From: Bacteroidales bacterium
GTDB taxonomy: Bacteria; Bacteroidota; Bacteroidia; Bacteroidales; P3
DNA: 21,108 nt
Reading direction: 5' to 3'
Assembly: GCA_900771365.1 (NCBI GenBank)
Contig: CAAGNU010000168.1
Location: 1-21,108, forward strand
Positions 5,469-12,419 of the stretch are shown one piece after another (within the stretch, counting starts at the first letter, position 1; every line of letters begins with the position of its first letter). The position numbers and the translations under genes are program-made. The notes under the pieces are model-generated. The model was not told the DNA's origin, did no database searches, and saw nothing but the letters and a program-made list of their open reading frames with translations.

Positions 5469-5601
5469 AATTGAGAATTAGGGCGGTTGCCGGTTGAGTA
5501 ATGAATAATTAATAATGAGTAATGAGTGGGGCGGGAGCCATTATTCAGTATTCACTATTCATTATTCACTATTCATTATTCATTATTCATTATTCACTGC
5601 C
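5469..5601. repeat. Continuous 7-bp register block with inverted heptamer arms
   Basis: From 5469 the sequence can be read as 19 heptamers without a register break: AATTGAG, AATTAGG, GCGGTTG, CCGGTTG, AGTAATG, AATAATT, and so on to CATTATT and CACTGCC. It includes eight perfect-phase TATTCAY units at 5542-5597. The left half (AATAATG, AGTAATG) is the reverse complement of the right half (CATTATT, CACTATT) around the core GGGGCGGGAGC, so the block is a large imperfect palindrome. The copy of the 55-bp repeat at 5491-5545 lies inside it. Its last unit supplies the TGA stop of the TonB-like gene (5594-5596). Confidence 0.75.
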
Positions 5602-7006
5602 TTATGAAGGGGATTCGGATGATGGTCTGGGAGCGGACGGGGTGGCCGTGGTATTCGGCGGGATGCCAGCGCGGCATAGCTCGTGCCAGCCGCTCGGCTT
5701 CTTGTCCTGCCTGGCAGCCGATGTCGCGCAGGGTGCAGGCACAGCTCACGGCGCCGTCTTCCTCGATGGTGACGAGGAGATAGACGTAGCCCGAGATGTC
5801 GCACTGTCCGTCGCCCGGCCATCTGAGGTTGTCGGCGACATATTGGAACAGCGCCTCATCGCCGCCAGGGTATTGCGGCATCTTGTCGCCGGGGTCGGTG
5901 AAGAGCCACGAAGCCGGCTGCAAGAGTGTACAAGGGCATTGGGCATGAAGCCAAGCCGTGGCGAATGCAGCGTGCTGGAGCGTGGTGAGCAGGTATTGGT
6001 ATTCATAGCGAGGTTTGTAGGGCAGCAGCGTAGTGCGGAAGAGGCTGTCGCTCCAGCGCATCTCGGTGAGGGTGTCGGTGACATCTACGATGGGGAGCTG
6101 CGTGGTGCCGTAGGTCTCGTAGGTGCTCTCGTCGAGCTGGTCCATATCGATATAATAGCTCGCCTCGCGCGACACAATGTTTTGTCCCTTATCAATCCAC
6201 GACTCTTTGGCATAGACATAGCCTGCATCGCCCCAGCTGTCGGCGAGGAGGTGGGAGGCGGTGATGCAGTGCTGCTGGCTGTCCCAGACGAAGAGCGAGA
6301 TCTGCGAATCGTCGTACATGCTATAGTGCCTGATGAGCAATGCGGTATGACGCTTGTCGAGGGCATAGCGACCAAGGGCCAAAGGATTGCCTTCTGACCC
6401 CCTCAGATAGCCCGGCCGGATGTCGTAGAGCTGCGGGGTGAGAGCGAAATCGATGGTGTCGCCCTTGAAGCGTTCTTGGTCGGAAAAGATGCGGAGGCTG
6501 TCGGGGCTGATGGACGGGAAGAGACGGAGGAAAGCCTCGTCGGTACAGACCTCCTTACGGGGGTCGCGGAAGGGGACGAGGAGGCGGAGACGCTGCCGCA
6601 CAGGGCGGCCGTCGTAACGTGCCGGAGTCCAGCGCGGCATCTGCTTGACGATGCGCTCCGCTTCGGCGAAGTGGGCGGCATATCGTTGGTAATACCAACT
6701 GTTATCCGCTTCGGCAGAGAGGATGGTGCCGTCGGTTTCAATCACCACCGTGACGGGGACGGTGAGATTCACTTTCGCCCCTTGAGGATAGACAACGTTA
6801 TCGGCGAGATAGGCTGCCAGCGCCTTGTTGCCTCCAGGAAAACTGGCGGTGGTGTCGGGGTGCTCGTAGATGATAACATCAGGGACGCCGAGGTGCTCGT
6901 GCTGCGACCAACCTTTCGCAGGACTGATCAGCAGCATGACCAGCAGCACTCTGCTCCAAAAGGCAAGTGTTTGATGTCTCCATGTCGTTTTGCAAATCTT
7001 CTTCAT
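5594..7006 (-). CDS. Secreted protein with two TonB C-terminal-like domains
   Basis: The product (470 residues) starts with a basic end and a hydrophobic segment (TLAFWSRVLLVMLLISP) followed by GWSQ, a likely signal peptide or anchor. Two TonB-C-like domains are visible. The first starts at SFPGGNKALAAYLADNVVYP (about 55-145) and ends in MPRWTPARYDGRPV. The second starts at YPGGDEALFQYVADNLRWP (about 375-470) and ends in MPRWHPAEYHGHPVR. PGG, W/YP and MPxWxPAxxxGxPV are hallmarks of Bacteroidota energy-transducer TonB proteins. The roughly 225-residue middle part is unrecognised. There is no proline-rich spacer, so it may bind outer-membrane partners rather than transduce energy. An upstream in-frame ATG at 7015 is an alternative start. 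Confidence 0.75.
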   Translation of the reverse strand: MKKICKTTWRHQTLAFWSRVLLVMLLISPAKGWSQHEHLGVPDVIIYEHPDTTASFPGGNKALAAYLADNVVYPQGAKVNLTVPVTVVIETDGTILSAEADNSWYYQRYAAHFAEAERIVKQMPRWTPARYDGRPVRQRLRLLVPFRDPRKEVCTDEAFLRLFPSISPDSLRIFSDQERFKGDTIDFALTPQLYDIRPGYLRGSEGNPLALGRYALDKRHTALLIRHYSMYDDSQISLFVWDSQQHCITASHLLADSWGDAGYVYAKESWIDKGQNIVSREASYYIDMDQLDESTYETYGTTQLPIVDVTDTLTEMRWSDSLFRTTLLPYKPRYEYQYLLTTLQHAAFATAWLHAQCPCTLLQPASWLFTDPGDKMPQYPGGDEALFQYVADNLRWPGDGQCDISGYVYLLVTIEEDGAVSCACTLRDIGCQAGQEAERLARAMPRWHPAEYHGHPVRSQTIIRIPFIRQ

Positions 7007-7087
7007 TGTTCTCATTTTTGACAGTTTCTATATTAGTCGCAAATGGGGCTCATTTTTTACATTCAGCAACCCTATTTAACATTCTTT

Positions 7088-7117
7088 AAAACCGCAGCTC
7101 ACGCAAACAGCTCGCGG
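7088..7117 (-). terminator. Terminator overlapping the radA stop codon
   Basis: On the minus strand CCGCGAGCT (7117-7109) pairs with AGCTGCGG (7099-7092) with one bulged base and a 9-nt loop, followed by TTTT and a further AT-rich run. The stem includes the radA stop codon at 7099-7101. Confidence 0.5.
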
Positions 7118-8547
7118 AAGGCCTGCTCTATCACGCTGACGGCGATAATCTTGATGCGGTAGCGCTTGGGGTCGAGGGCTTGGGCGTCGTATTTGGAGAC
7201 GAATATCTTCTCAAAGCCCAGACGGTCGGCCTCGGCGATGCGCTGCTCTATGCGGCTCACGGGGCGCACCTCGCCGCTCAGTCCCAGCTCGGCAGCGAAG
7301 CAGTAGCGCGGCGAGATGGGGATATCGACGTTGCTGGAGAGGATGCTGCACGCCACGGCGAGGTCCATGGCGGGGTCGTTGACACGCATACCGCCCGCGA
7401 TGTTGAGGAAGACATCTTTGGCTCCCAGTTTGAAGCCGCAACGTTTCTCCAACACGGCGAGGAGCATACTCATGCGGCGCATGTCGAAGCCGTTGGCGTT
7501 GCGCTGCGGGGTGCCATAGACGGCGGTGCTGACGAGCGACTGCACCTCGATGAACATAGGCCGCACCCCTTCCAGCGTGGCTGCTACGGCGGCGCCGCTG
7601 AGCTCTTCGTCGCGGTGGGCAAGAAGCAGCTCGGAGGGGTTGGAGACCTCGCAGAGACCGCTGCCGCGCATCTCGAAGATGCCTATCTCGGCGGTGGAGC
7701 CGAAGCGGTTCTTCAAAGCCCGCAGGATGCGGAAGCCGTAGTTGCGGTCGCCCTCGAACTGGAGGACGGCATCGACGATATGTTCCATCACCTTGGGGCC
7801 GGCGAGGGTGCCGTCCTTGGTGATGTGGCCCACGAGGAGCACGGGGATGCCGCTCTCTTTGGCGTAGTGCTGAAACATGGTGGTGCACTCGCGGATCTGC
7901 GACACACTGCCCGAGCCCGACTCGATGGTCTCGGTGTTGACGGTCTGGATGGAATCGACCACCACGAGGCCGGGCTCCGTGGCGGCGATATGCTCGAAGA
8001 TGCGTTCCATGGAGGTCTCGCTGACCACATACATCTGCGAGTTGTCCAGGTGGGACCTGTTGTGCGCGGGACTGGCGGCATTGCTGCCCACGTCATGGCT
8101 CGGAGAGGAGGCTGCCGCCGTTTGGGCGATGAGGGCTGATACGCGGTCGGCGCGCATCTTTATCTGCTCCTCACTTTCCTCGCCGCTGATGTAGAGTATC
8201 TTCTTATCGGTGACGGAGAGGGCGGTCTGCAACAGCAGGGTGCTCTTGCCGATGCCTGGCTCGCCGCCTATCAGGATGAGGGAGCCGGGGACGATGCCGC
8301 CGCCCAGCACACGGTCGAACTCTGCGCAGTGGGTGGGCATACGCTGCGTCTCGCTGTAGGTGACGTGCTGTATCAGCTTGGGGACGCTCACCGCACTGGC
8401 AGTCTTGGCCTTGGCGGAGGGCAGCGTCTTCTGCAGCACCTCCTCGTCGAAAGTGTTCCACTTGCCGCACTCGGGGCAGCGACCCAGCCACGAGCTGGAC
8501 TGATAGCCGCACTCGCGGCAGAAATAATATGTCTTAGATTTAGGCAC
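7099..8547 (-). CDS. radA: DNA repair protein RadA (Sms)
   Basis: RadA is a RecA-related ATPase and helicase that extends and processes recombination intermediates. The 482-residue product has the N-terminal zinc finger (Cys10, Cys13, Cys24, Cys27 in CRECG and CPECG), Walker A GGEPGIGKS (94-102), Walker B VVVDSI (195-200), the RadA-specific KNRFG motif (279-283), and a C-terminal Lon-protease-like domain. It is a little longer than usual (around 455) because of an Ala/Ser-rich insertion at about 142-170, before the segment QMYVVSET. The start is GTG at 8547: a stop codon lies nine bases upstream in frame and the N-terminus KSKTYYFCRECG fits the family. The leader carries AATTGAG heptamers. 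Confidence 0.95.
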   Translation of the reverse strand: MPKSKTYYFCRECGYQSSSWLGRCPECGKWNTFDEEVLQKTLPSAKAKTASAVSVPKLIQHVTYSETQRMPTHCAEFDRVLGGGIVPGSLILIGGEPGIGKSTLLLQTALSVTDKKILYISGEESEEQIKMRADRVSALIAQTAAASSPSHDVGSNAASPAHNRSHLDNSQMYVVSETSMERIFEHIAATEPGLVVVDSIQTVNTETIESGSGSVSQIRECTTMFQHYAKESGIPVLLVGHITKDGTLAGPKVMEHIVDAVLQFEGDRNYGFRILRALKNRFGSTAEIGIFEMRGSGLCEVSNPSELLLAHRDEELSGAAVAATLEGVRPMFIEVQSLVSTAVYGTPQRNANGFDMRRMSMLLAVLEKRCGFKLGAKDVFLNIAGGMRVNDPAMDLAVACSILSSNVDIPISPRYCFAAELGLSGEVRPVSRIEQRIAEADRLGFEKIFVSKYDAQALDPKRYRIKIIAVSVIEQAFRELFA

Positions 8548-8556
8548 TTTTTTTTA

Positions 8557-8598
8557 AATTGAGAATTGAAAATTGAGAATTGAGAATTAGGCTGACGC
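8557..8598. repeat. AATTGAG heptamer array upstream of radA
   Basis: Six units in register: AATTGAG, AATTGAA, AATTGAG, AATTGAG, AATTAGG, CTGACGC. The last two are identical to the end of the array at 829-863. It starts 9 bp upstream of the radA GTG codon and separates it from the decayed ORF at 8609-8740. Confidence 0.7.
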
Positions 8599-8608
8599 GG
8601 TTATTGCA

Positions 8609-8740
8609 TTATCTCTTCGCTGAAACCCACACTTGTCCCCCACCCAGATATGTCTTCACCCAGTCGAAATGGCCTTGGGCGTGGAAAGCAGAGGAAAACA
8701 TTGTGGCTGCCAGCATCTGCAATGATAAGATTCGTTTCAT
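8609..8740 (-). pseudogene. Truncated start of a secreted protein gene
   Basis: A 43-codon ORF reads MKRILSLQMLAATMFSSAF then HAQGHFDWVKTYLGGGQVW and stops soon after. It has a convincing signal peptide (cleavage near AFHAQG), and the FDWVKTY start of the mature part resembles the N-termini of much longer secreted Bacteroidota beta-propeller-type proteins. I therefore read it as the remaining 5' end of a larger gene, though a genuine small secreted peptide cannot be excluded. Its start region (8730-8754) is identical over 25 bp to that of another short ORF at 9731. Confidence 0.4.
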
Positions 8741-8857
8741 GATGATATGTTTTTTTTATTTTTTCGTCTTTGTTTCATAGTGAGGTCACCGAAGGATCAC
8801 CGAGAGATCACGGAAGGGACTGGATTTCTTGGCATGGTTTTTGGTGCCTCTATTTTA

Positions 8858-8928
8858 TATTTCCTGAAGACTTGATTCATTCTTTTTTTCTTTTTGAACG
8901 CGAATTTTCGTGAATCATACGTGAATTT
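8858..8928 (+). repeat. Repeat A, copy 1 (71 bp)
   Basis: Matches 9009-9079 with four mismatches in 71 bp and no gap. It contains the segment CCTGAAGACTTGATTCATTC, a pyrimidine run, then GAACGCGAATTTTCG and ACGTGAATTT. Confidence 0.85.
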
Positions 8929-8950
8929 TCGTAAATTTTTTAGTTCCCTG

Positions 8951-9002
8951 AAATTCACGATAATTTACGTTCCATTCGTGATAATTTACGTTAGCCGAAG
9001 GC
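8951..9002 (+). repeat. Repeat B, copy 1 (52 bp)
   Basis: Identical to 9571-9622 except for one base. It contains two GATAATTTACGTT modules and ends in AGCCGAAGGC. Here it follows repeat A after 22 bp with no gene between them. Confidence 0.85.
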
Positions 9003-9008
9003 AATTTT

Positions 9009-9079
9009 TATTTCCTGAAGACTTGATTCATTCTTTCTTTCTCTTTGAACGCGAATTTTCGTAAATTATACGTGAATTT
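9009..9079 (+). repeat. Repeat A, copy 2, abutting the GxxExxY stop codon
   Basis: Second copy of the 71-bp repeat A, 151 bp after the first. Its last bases overlap the stop codon (9078-9080) of the GxxExxY gene. Confidence 0.85.
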
Positions 9080-9563
9080 ATACTTTTATATCTGCATACG
9101 GGTCATCATACCACTCGTCATCCTCGCCCTCTTCTTCTGTAGGTATAGGCTCCATGTTTCTGTCAAGCAGATAGCAGGTGTTGGTGTCCTCGTTATACGC
9201 ATAACGCTCGCCTTGTAGAGATTCTGTACCAAAATTTATTAGCAATCCAATGGGTTTACGTGTAAGTCGAAGATAGTTGAATAGTTGTGCACGGTGTGCC
9301 GGAACCAATTTCTGAACGGATTTTAGTTCAAGAATGATGTCATCTACTACAATGTCCATGCGATACGATTTCTGCATGAGACGTTTCTTGTAATAGCATG
9401 GAAGATATTTCTCGGAATCGCCCTTTATACCTCGGTCATCAAGTTCCATTACCAGTGCTTCGTTGTAGATGGGCTCGAGAAGGCCCTCGCCAAGATTGCG
9501 ATGCACTGCCATTGCAGCTCCTATTATCTTGAAGACTTGGTCTTTATATTTCTTAGAATCCAT
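9078..9563 (-). CDS. GxxExxY family protein (PD-(D/E)XK nuclease-like, PF13366 type)
   Basis: The family is named for G27-LL-E30-PI-Y33, seen here in GEGLLEPIYNEAL. The rest of a PD-(D/E)XK-like site is present: Asp70 in YRMDIVVDD, then Glu79 and Lys81 in ILELKS, followed by the helix AQLFNYLRLT and the strand IGLLINFG. The biological role of the family is not established, and nuclease activity is inferred from the fold. At 161 residues it exceeds the usual 125-130 because of a strongly acidic C-terminal extension (PTEEEGEDDEWYDDPYAD). The gene is enclosed by repeat B 7 bp before its start and by repeat A reaching into its stop codon, so almost nothing but the ORF lies between repeats. Confidence 0.85.
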   Translation of the reverse strand: MDSKKYKDQVFKIIGAAMAVHRNLGEGLLEPIYNEALVMELDDRGIKGDSEKYLPCYYKKRLMQKSYRMDIVVDDIILELKSVQKLVPAHRAQLFNYLRLTRKPIGLLINFGTESLQGERYAYNEDTNTCYLLDRNMEPIPTEEEGEDDEWYDDPYADIKV

Positions 9564-9570
9564 AGAATTA

Positions 9571-9622
9571 AAATTTACGATAATTTACGTTCCATTCGTG
9601 ATAATTTACGTTAGCCGAAGGC
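9571..9622 (+). repeat. Repeat B, copy 2, abutting the GxxExxY start codon
   Basis: One mismatch from 8951-9002 across 52 bp. It begins 7 bp upstream of the GxxExxY ATG and so forms the promoter-proximal leader of that gene. It also overlaps the end of the short ORF at 9606-9731. Confidence 0.85.
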
Positions 9623-9731
9623 CTGATATTTTGTCGTGTTTTGTGTAGCGGCGGCCGTCTTGGGTCACGAGGGTGAGGAGGCAGGTGACTTGGGGTCGGG
9701 CAGTGGGGTCGAGGGCTGTAATTCGTTTCAT
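9606..9731 (-). pseudogene. Short ORF, probable gene remnant
   Basis: A 41-codon ORF beginning MKRITALDPTARPQVTCLL and running into repeat B, which provides its stop. Its composition is GC-rich like real genes here, unlike the flanking repeats, and suggests former coding sequence. I recognise no family. Its start region (9721-9745) is identical over 25 bp to 8730-8754, the start of the other truncated ORF. It may be the 5' end of a gene cut by the repeat B/GxxExxY cassette. Confidence 0.3.
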
Positions 9732-9797
9732 GATGATATGTTTTTAGTTTTTTTGCATTTTCGATGAGCTTTTTGGGGAGAATTGGATTCTCGGAAC

Positions 9798-11009
9798 TTA
9801 TCGGTGGCACCATTGCCACACGGGCATAACATCTATCTGCCGACCATCTTCTATCAGTGTATCGTTTTGGTTCTCGGTGAGGATGACCCCATGCGACAGG
9901 TCGAATGCCAACATGGCCGACAGCAGGCCTTTCACCTCTCGAGTTCGGTTCTCATCGTCCACTGATAGACATACCTGTATGGCTGTATCTACCTTATTCT
10001 TGTGGCTCACCACAAAGTCGCACTCGCTGCCGCGCTCGGCATAGTAGTGTATCTCTCCACCACGACGCAGCAGTTCCAGATACACCATATTTTCCAACCT
10101 ACGGCCAGCATCTTGCGAGAAAGAGGTGGTGAGCACCGATTGCAAGCCTGTGTCGATGCAATATACCTTCTTGGGATTGAGTTGCTGGCTTCTATAAGAA
10201 TAGCTAAACTTGCTCACAAAGTGGAATAGGTAGGCATCGCTGAGATATGAGAAATAGTCTATCACCGTTTGCGAAGATTTCACCCCGATGACTTCCCTAA
10301 GGTTGTTGGCGCTGGTAAGACGGGCACAGTTGCTGGCAAGGTAGGTGGCCAGCTTTTTCAGGGGCAGGCTTTCCTTGATGCCATAGCGTACCATGATGTC
10401 GCGGTAGAGCACGTCTTCGGTCAGCTGTGCCAGCACTTCCTCATCGCCAAGGTTGAGGTAGGCAGGGAATCCTCCATCGGTCAGGTATTCTCGAAGGCTG
10501 CTAGCGCAATACTCCTTATTGCGATATCCCACGTATTCGCTATAGGAGAAAGGATAGAGCGATTTGGCAATGTGCCGGCCCGTCAGTCGAGTGCCGAGTT
10601 CTTTGCTCAGCATGGTGGCATTGCTGCCTGTTACCACCACGTTGTAGCCCTCATCGAGTTTGCTCAACACATAAACCTCCCAGCCTTCGACTACCTGTAT
10701 TTCGTCGAAGAAGAGGTATTTGGGTTCCTTTTCGGCTATGATGGCATCCAGGAGTCGAAAATGCTCCATGGTGAAACCATACAGTCGCGGGGTGTCGAAT
10801 TTCACATAGATTGAATCATTCACCCGGGGTTGCAAGAGCTGCCCCATAAGCGTGCTTTTGCCGCACCTTCTGATGCCTGAAATGATGTAGGCAAAACCCG
10901 GATAGGGCATTGTTATCTCCTGAAGTTGCTCTCTCGGATAAGAAACCAAGGATGTTATAATACGCATCTGTTGCAATATAACATTCTGTATATCAATTCT
11001 TGTAATCAT
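9798..11009 (-). CDS. AAA ATPase with DUF4143 domain
   Basis: The 403-residue protein has the AAA_14 N-domain with Walker A GIRRCGKST (45-53), Walker B YLFFDEIQ (98-105) and VVVTGSNATML as sensor strand (125-135). These are followed by LTGRHIAKSLYPFSYSEY and GGFPAYL, typical of this family. The C-terminal DUF4143 part ends with a PD-(D/E)XK-like region (ENMVYLELLRRGGEIHYY, then SECDFVV and AIQVC); the usual final lysine of that fold is absent, so nuclease activity is doubtful. These ATPases are abundant in Bacteroidota, often in many copies, and their cellular task is unclear. It has a nearby promoter and two dyad-like direct repeats upstream. A small hairpin (9804-9819) overlaps its last codons. 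Confidence 0.85.
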   Translation of the reverse strand: MITRIDIQNVILQQMRIITSLVSYPREQLQEITMPYPGFAYIISGIRRCGKSTLMGQLLQPRVNDSIYVKFDTPRLYGFTMEHFRLLDAIIAEKEPKYLFFDEIQVVEGWEVYVLSKLDEGYNVVVTGSNATMLSKELGTRLTGRHIAKSLYPFSYSEYVGYRNKEYCASSLREYLTDGGFPAYLNLGDEEVLAQLTEDVLYRDIMVRYGIKESLPLKKLATYLASNCARLTSANNLREVIGVKSSQTVIDYFSYLSDAYLFHFVSKFSYSYRSQQLNPKKVYCIDTGLQSVLTTSFSQDAGRRLENMVYLELLRRGGEIHYYAERGSECDFVVSHKNKVDTAIQVCLSVDDENRTREVKGLLSAMLAFDLSHGVILTENQNDTLIEDGRQIDVMPVWQWCHR

Positions 11010-11032
11010 ATTGTCCGTATTTCTTCCAAATG

Positions 11033-11040
11033 CAAAGATA
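11033..11040 (-). promoter_or_regulatory. -7 element for the AAA/DUF4143 gene
   Basis: TATCTTTG on the minus strand, a perfect TAnnTTTG, lies 23 bp upstream of the ATG at 11009, implying a very short leader. No clear TTTG stands at the -33 position. Confidence 0.55.
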
Positions 11041-11066
11041 CGATTATTATTTCAATTTTGGCTTAA

Positions 11067-11109
11067 TTTCTATCGCGAATGGAAATTTATTTCTATTGCT
11101 AATGGAAAT
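11067..11109. promoter_or_regulatory. Two tandem 20-bp repeats upstream of the AAA/DUF4143 promoter
   Basis: TTTCTATCGCGAATGGAAAT (11067-11086) and TTTCTATTGCTAATGGAAAT (11090-11109) differ at two bases and start 23 bp apart. The first is itself a near-palindrome around CGCG. Their place just upstream of the promoter makes them candidate operators; no regulator is identified. The second also overlaps a small palindrome AATGGA-AATACC-TCCATT (11101-11118) at the end of the U32 gene. Confidence 0.4.
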
Positions 11110-11119
11110 ACCTCCATTC

Positions 11120-12376
11120 CTAAAATTCATCTATCACGGTATCGACGCGGTAGAGTTTGTCGCCGCGGTGGAGCAGTTCGGTGGTCTTGACGCTGAAGAT
11201 GTCACCTTGGCCTACCTCTTCGACGGGCTTGGCGTTCTTGCCCAGGCGTATCTCTTCCACGACGGCGGTATAGACGCCCGTGGTCTGGCCTGTGACCATC
11301 AGCTTGTCGCCCACCTTGAGGCTCTCGGCGGTCTCGATGCGCATCTCGGCCACCTGGGGACGGTTGTAGTAGTTGGTCACCTTGCCGAGATAGACCTTGT
11401 TCTCCGTGGCCTGAGAGCCGTAACGCTCGCTCCACTCGCCCATCTTGCGACCCAGATAGTAGCCGTCCCAGAAGCCGCGGTTGAAGACGGTGCGCAGACG
11501 CTCGGTCCACTCCTCGATGCGTTCGGGTGTGTAGGTACCTTCGGCGATGGCCTGCAAAGCCTCCTTGTAGCACTCCACCACCACCTTGACATAGTCGGCA
11601 GATCGGCCGCGACCTTCGATCTTGAGCACACGCACGCCGGCGTTCACAATCTTGTCGAGGAAGCCGATGGTGCAGAGGTCCTTGGGCGACATGATGTATT
11701 TGCCGTCCACCACCAGCTCGATGTCGGACTCCACATCTTTGACCAGATACTGACGACGGCAGAGCTGCAGACAGGCGCCGCGGTTGGCGCTGTAGTTGTA
11801 GTTGTCGAGGCTCAGGTAGCACTTGCCGCTCACGCTCATGCAGAGGGCGCCGTGGGCGAAGACCTCCACCTGCACCAGCTCGCCTTTTGGGCCGCGGATG
11901 TCGTTGTCGCGGATATACTGCGTCATCTCCGCCACCTGCCGCAGGGGCAACTCGCGGGCGGTGACCACCACGTCGGCGAACTGGGCGAAGAACCGCAGCG
12001 CCTCGACGTTGGAGATGTTGCACTGGGTGGAGATATGCACTTCCACGCCGATGCTGTTGGCATACATGATCACCGCCATATCGGAGGCGATGATGGCGCT
12101 GATGCCGGCGGCCTTGGCGGCCTGCACGAGGGTGTGCATCTCCTCAATCTCGTGGTTGTAGATAATCGTGTTGACGGTGAGGTAGGTGCGGATGCCGTGC
12201 TCGTGGGCTATGGCGGCAATCTGCGCCAGGTCGTCCAAGCCGAAGTTGGCGGCCGAGCGCGACCGCATATTCAGATTTCCCACGCCGAAATAGACGGCGT
12301 CGGCCCCCGCCTGAATGGCGGCACTCAGGCTCTCGTAAGACCCCACCGGGGCCATCACCTCAATCTTATCATTCAT
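11120..12376 (-). CDS. Peptidase U32 family protein (collagenase-like; RlhA/TrhP/UbiU superfamily)
   Basis: A 418-residue cytosolic protein beginning KIEVMAPVGSYESL and containing GADAVYFGVGNLNMRSR (24-40). The family signature is FAHGALCMSVSGKCYLSLDN, then NRGACLQLCRR, then PKDLCTIGFLDKI and VLKIEGRGRSADYVK. Cysteines 179, 186, 202 and 206, plus 235, match the iron-sulphur ligands known in UbiU/UbiV-type members. Although labelled peptidases, several characterised members hydroxylate RNA (RlhA on 23S rRNA, TrhP on tRNA) or ubiquinone precursors. A tRNA or rRNA modification role is the best guess. A 31-codon in-frame upstream extension falls in a dispersed repeat, so the ATG at 12376 is preferred. 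Confidence 0.9.
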   Translation of the reverse strand: MNDKIEVMAPVGSYESLSAAIQAGADAVYFGVGNLNMRSRSAANFGLDDLAQIAAIAHEHGIRTYLTVNTIIYNHEIEEMHTLVQAAKAAGISAIIASDMAVIMYANSIGVEVHISTQCNISNVEALRFFAQFADVVVTARELPLRQVAEMTQYIRDNDIRGPKGELVQVEVFAHGALCMSVSGKCYLSLDNYNYSANRGACLQLCRRQYLVKDVESDIELVVDGKYIMSPKDLCTIGFLDKIVNAGVRVLKIEGRGRSADYVKVVVECYKEALQAIAEGTYTPERIEEWTERLRTVFNRGFWDGYYLGRKMGEWSERYGSQATENKVYLGKVTNYYNRPQVAEMRIETAESLKVGDKLMVTGQTTGVYTAVVEEIRLGKNAKPVEEVGQGDIFSVKTTELLHRGDKLYRVDTVIDEF

Positions 12377-12419
12377 AATGTTGGGTATTTGTGTGATCTG
12401 TGGATTAGTGAATTGACAA

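Larger units (their letters stand above)
8741..9077. other. Repeat-filled gap between decayed ORF and GxxExxY gene
   Basis: No gene is seen. Positions 8781-8820 carry an irregular short repeat around GATCACCGA/GGTCACCGA. The remainder is the A1 (8858-8928), B1 (8951-9002) and A2 (9009-9079) repeats, with CGTGAATTTTCGTAAATT and its near reverse complement AAATTCACGATAATTTACG facing each other at 8920-8970 as an imperfect palindrome. Confidence 0.6.

Noticed and set aside
5542..5597. Array of eight TATTCAY units as a CRISPR array
   Set aside because: Units are 7 bp and contiguous with no spacers, and no cas gene is present. It is a tandem microsatellite-like repeat.
8040..8121. RadA Ala/Ser-rich insertion as another palindromic element copy
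   Set aside because: The DNA is GC-rich and shows no heptamer arms or core similarity to elements A-C.
8858..9079. Repeats near GxxExxY as a short CRISPR
   Set aside because: Repeats A and B are different sequences, lengths differ, and there is only one A-A pair with a B between them. No cas genes.
9804..9819. GTGGCA-CCAT-TGCCAC hairpin as terminator of the AAA/DUF4143 gene
   Set aside because: The stem is only 6 bp, lies within the last codons, and no T-tract follows.
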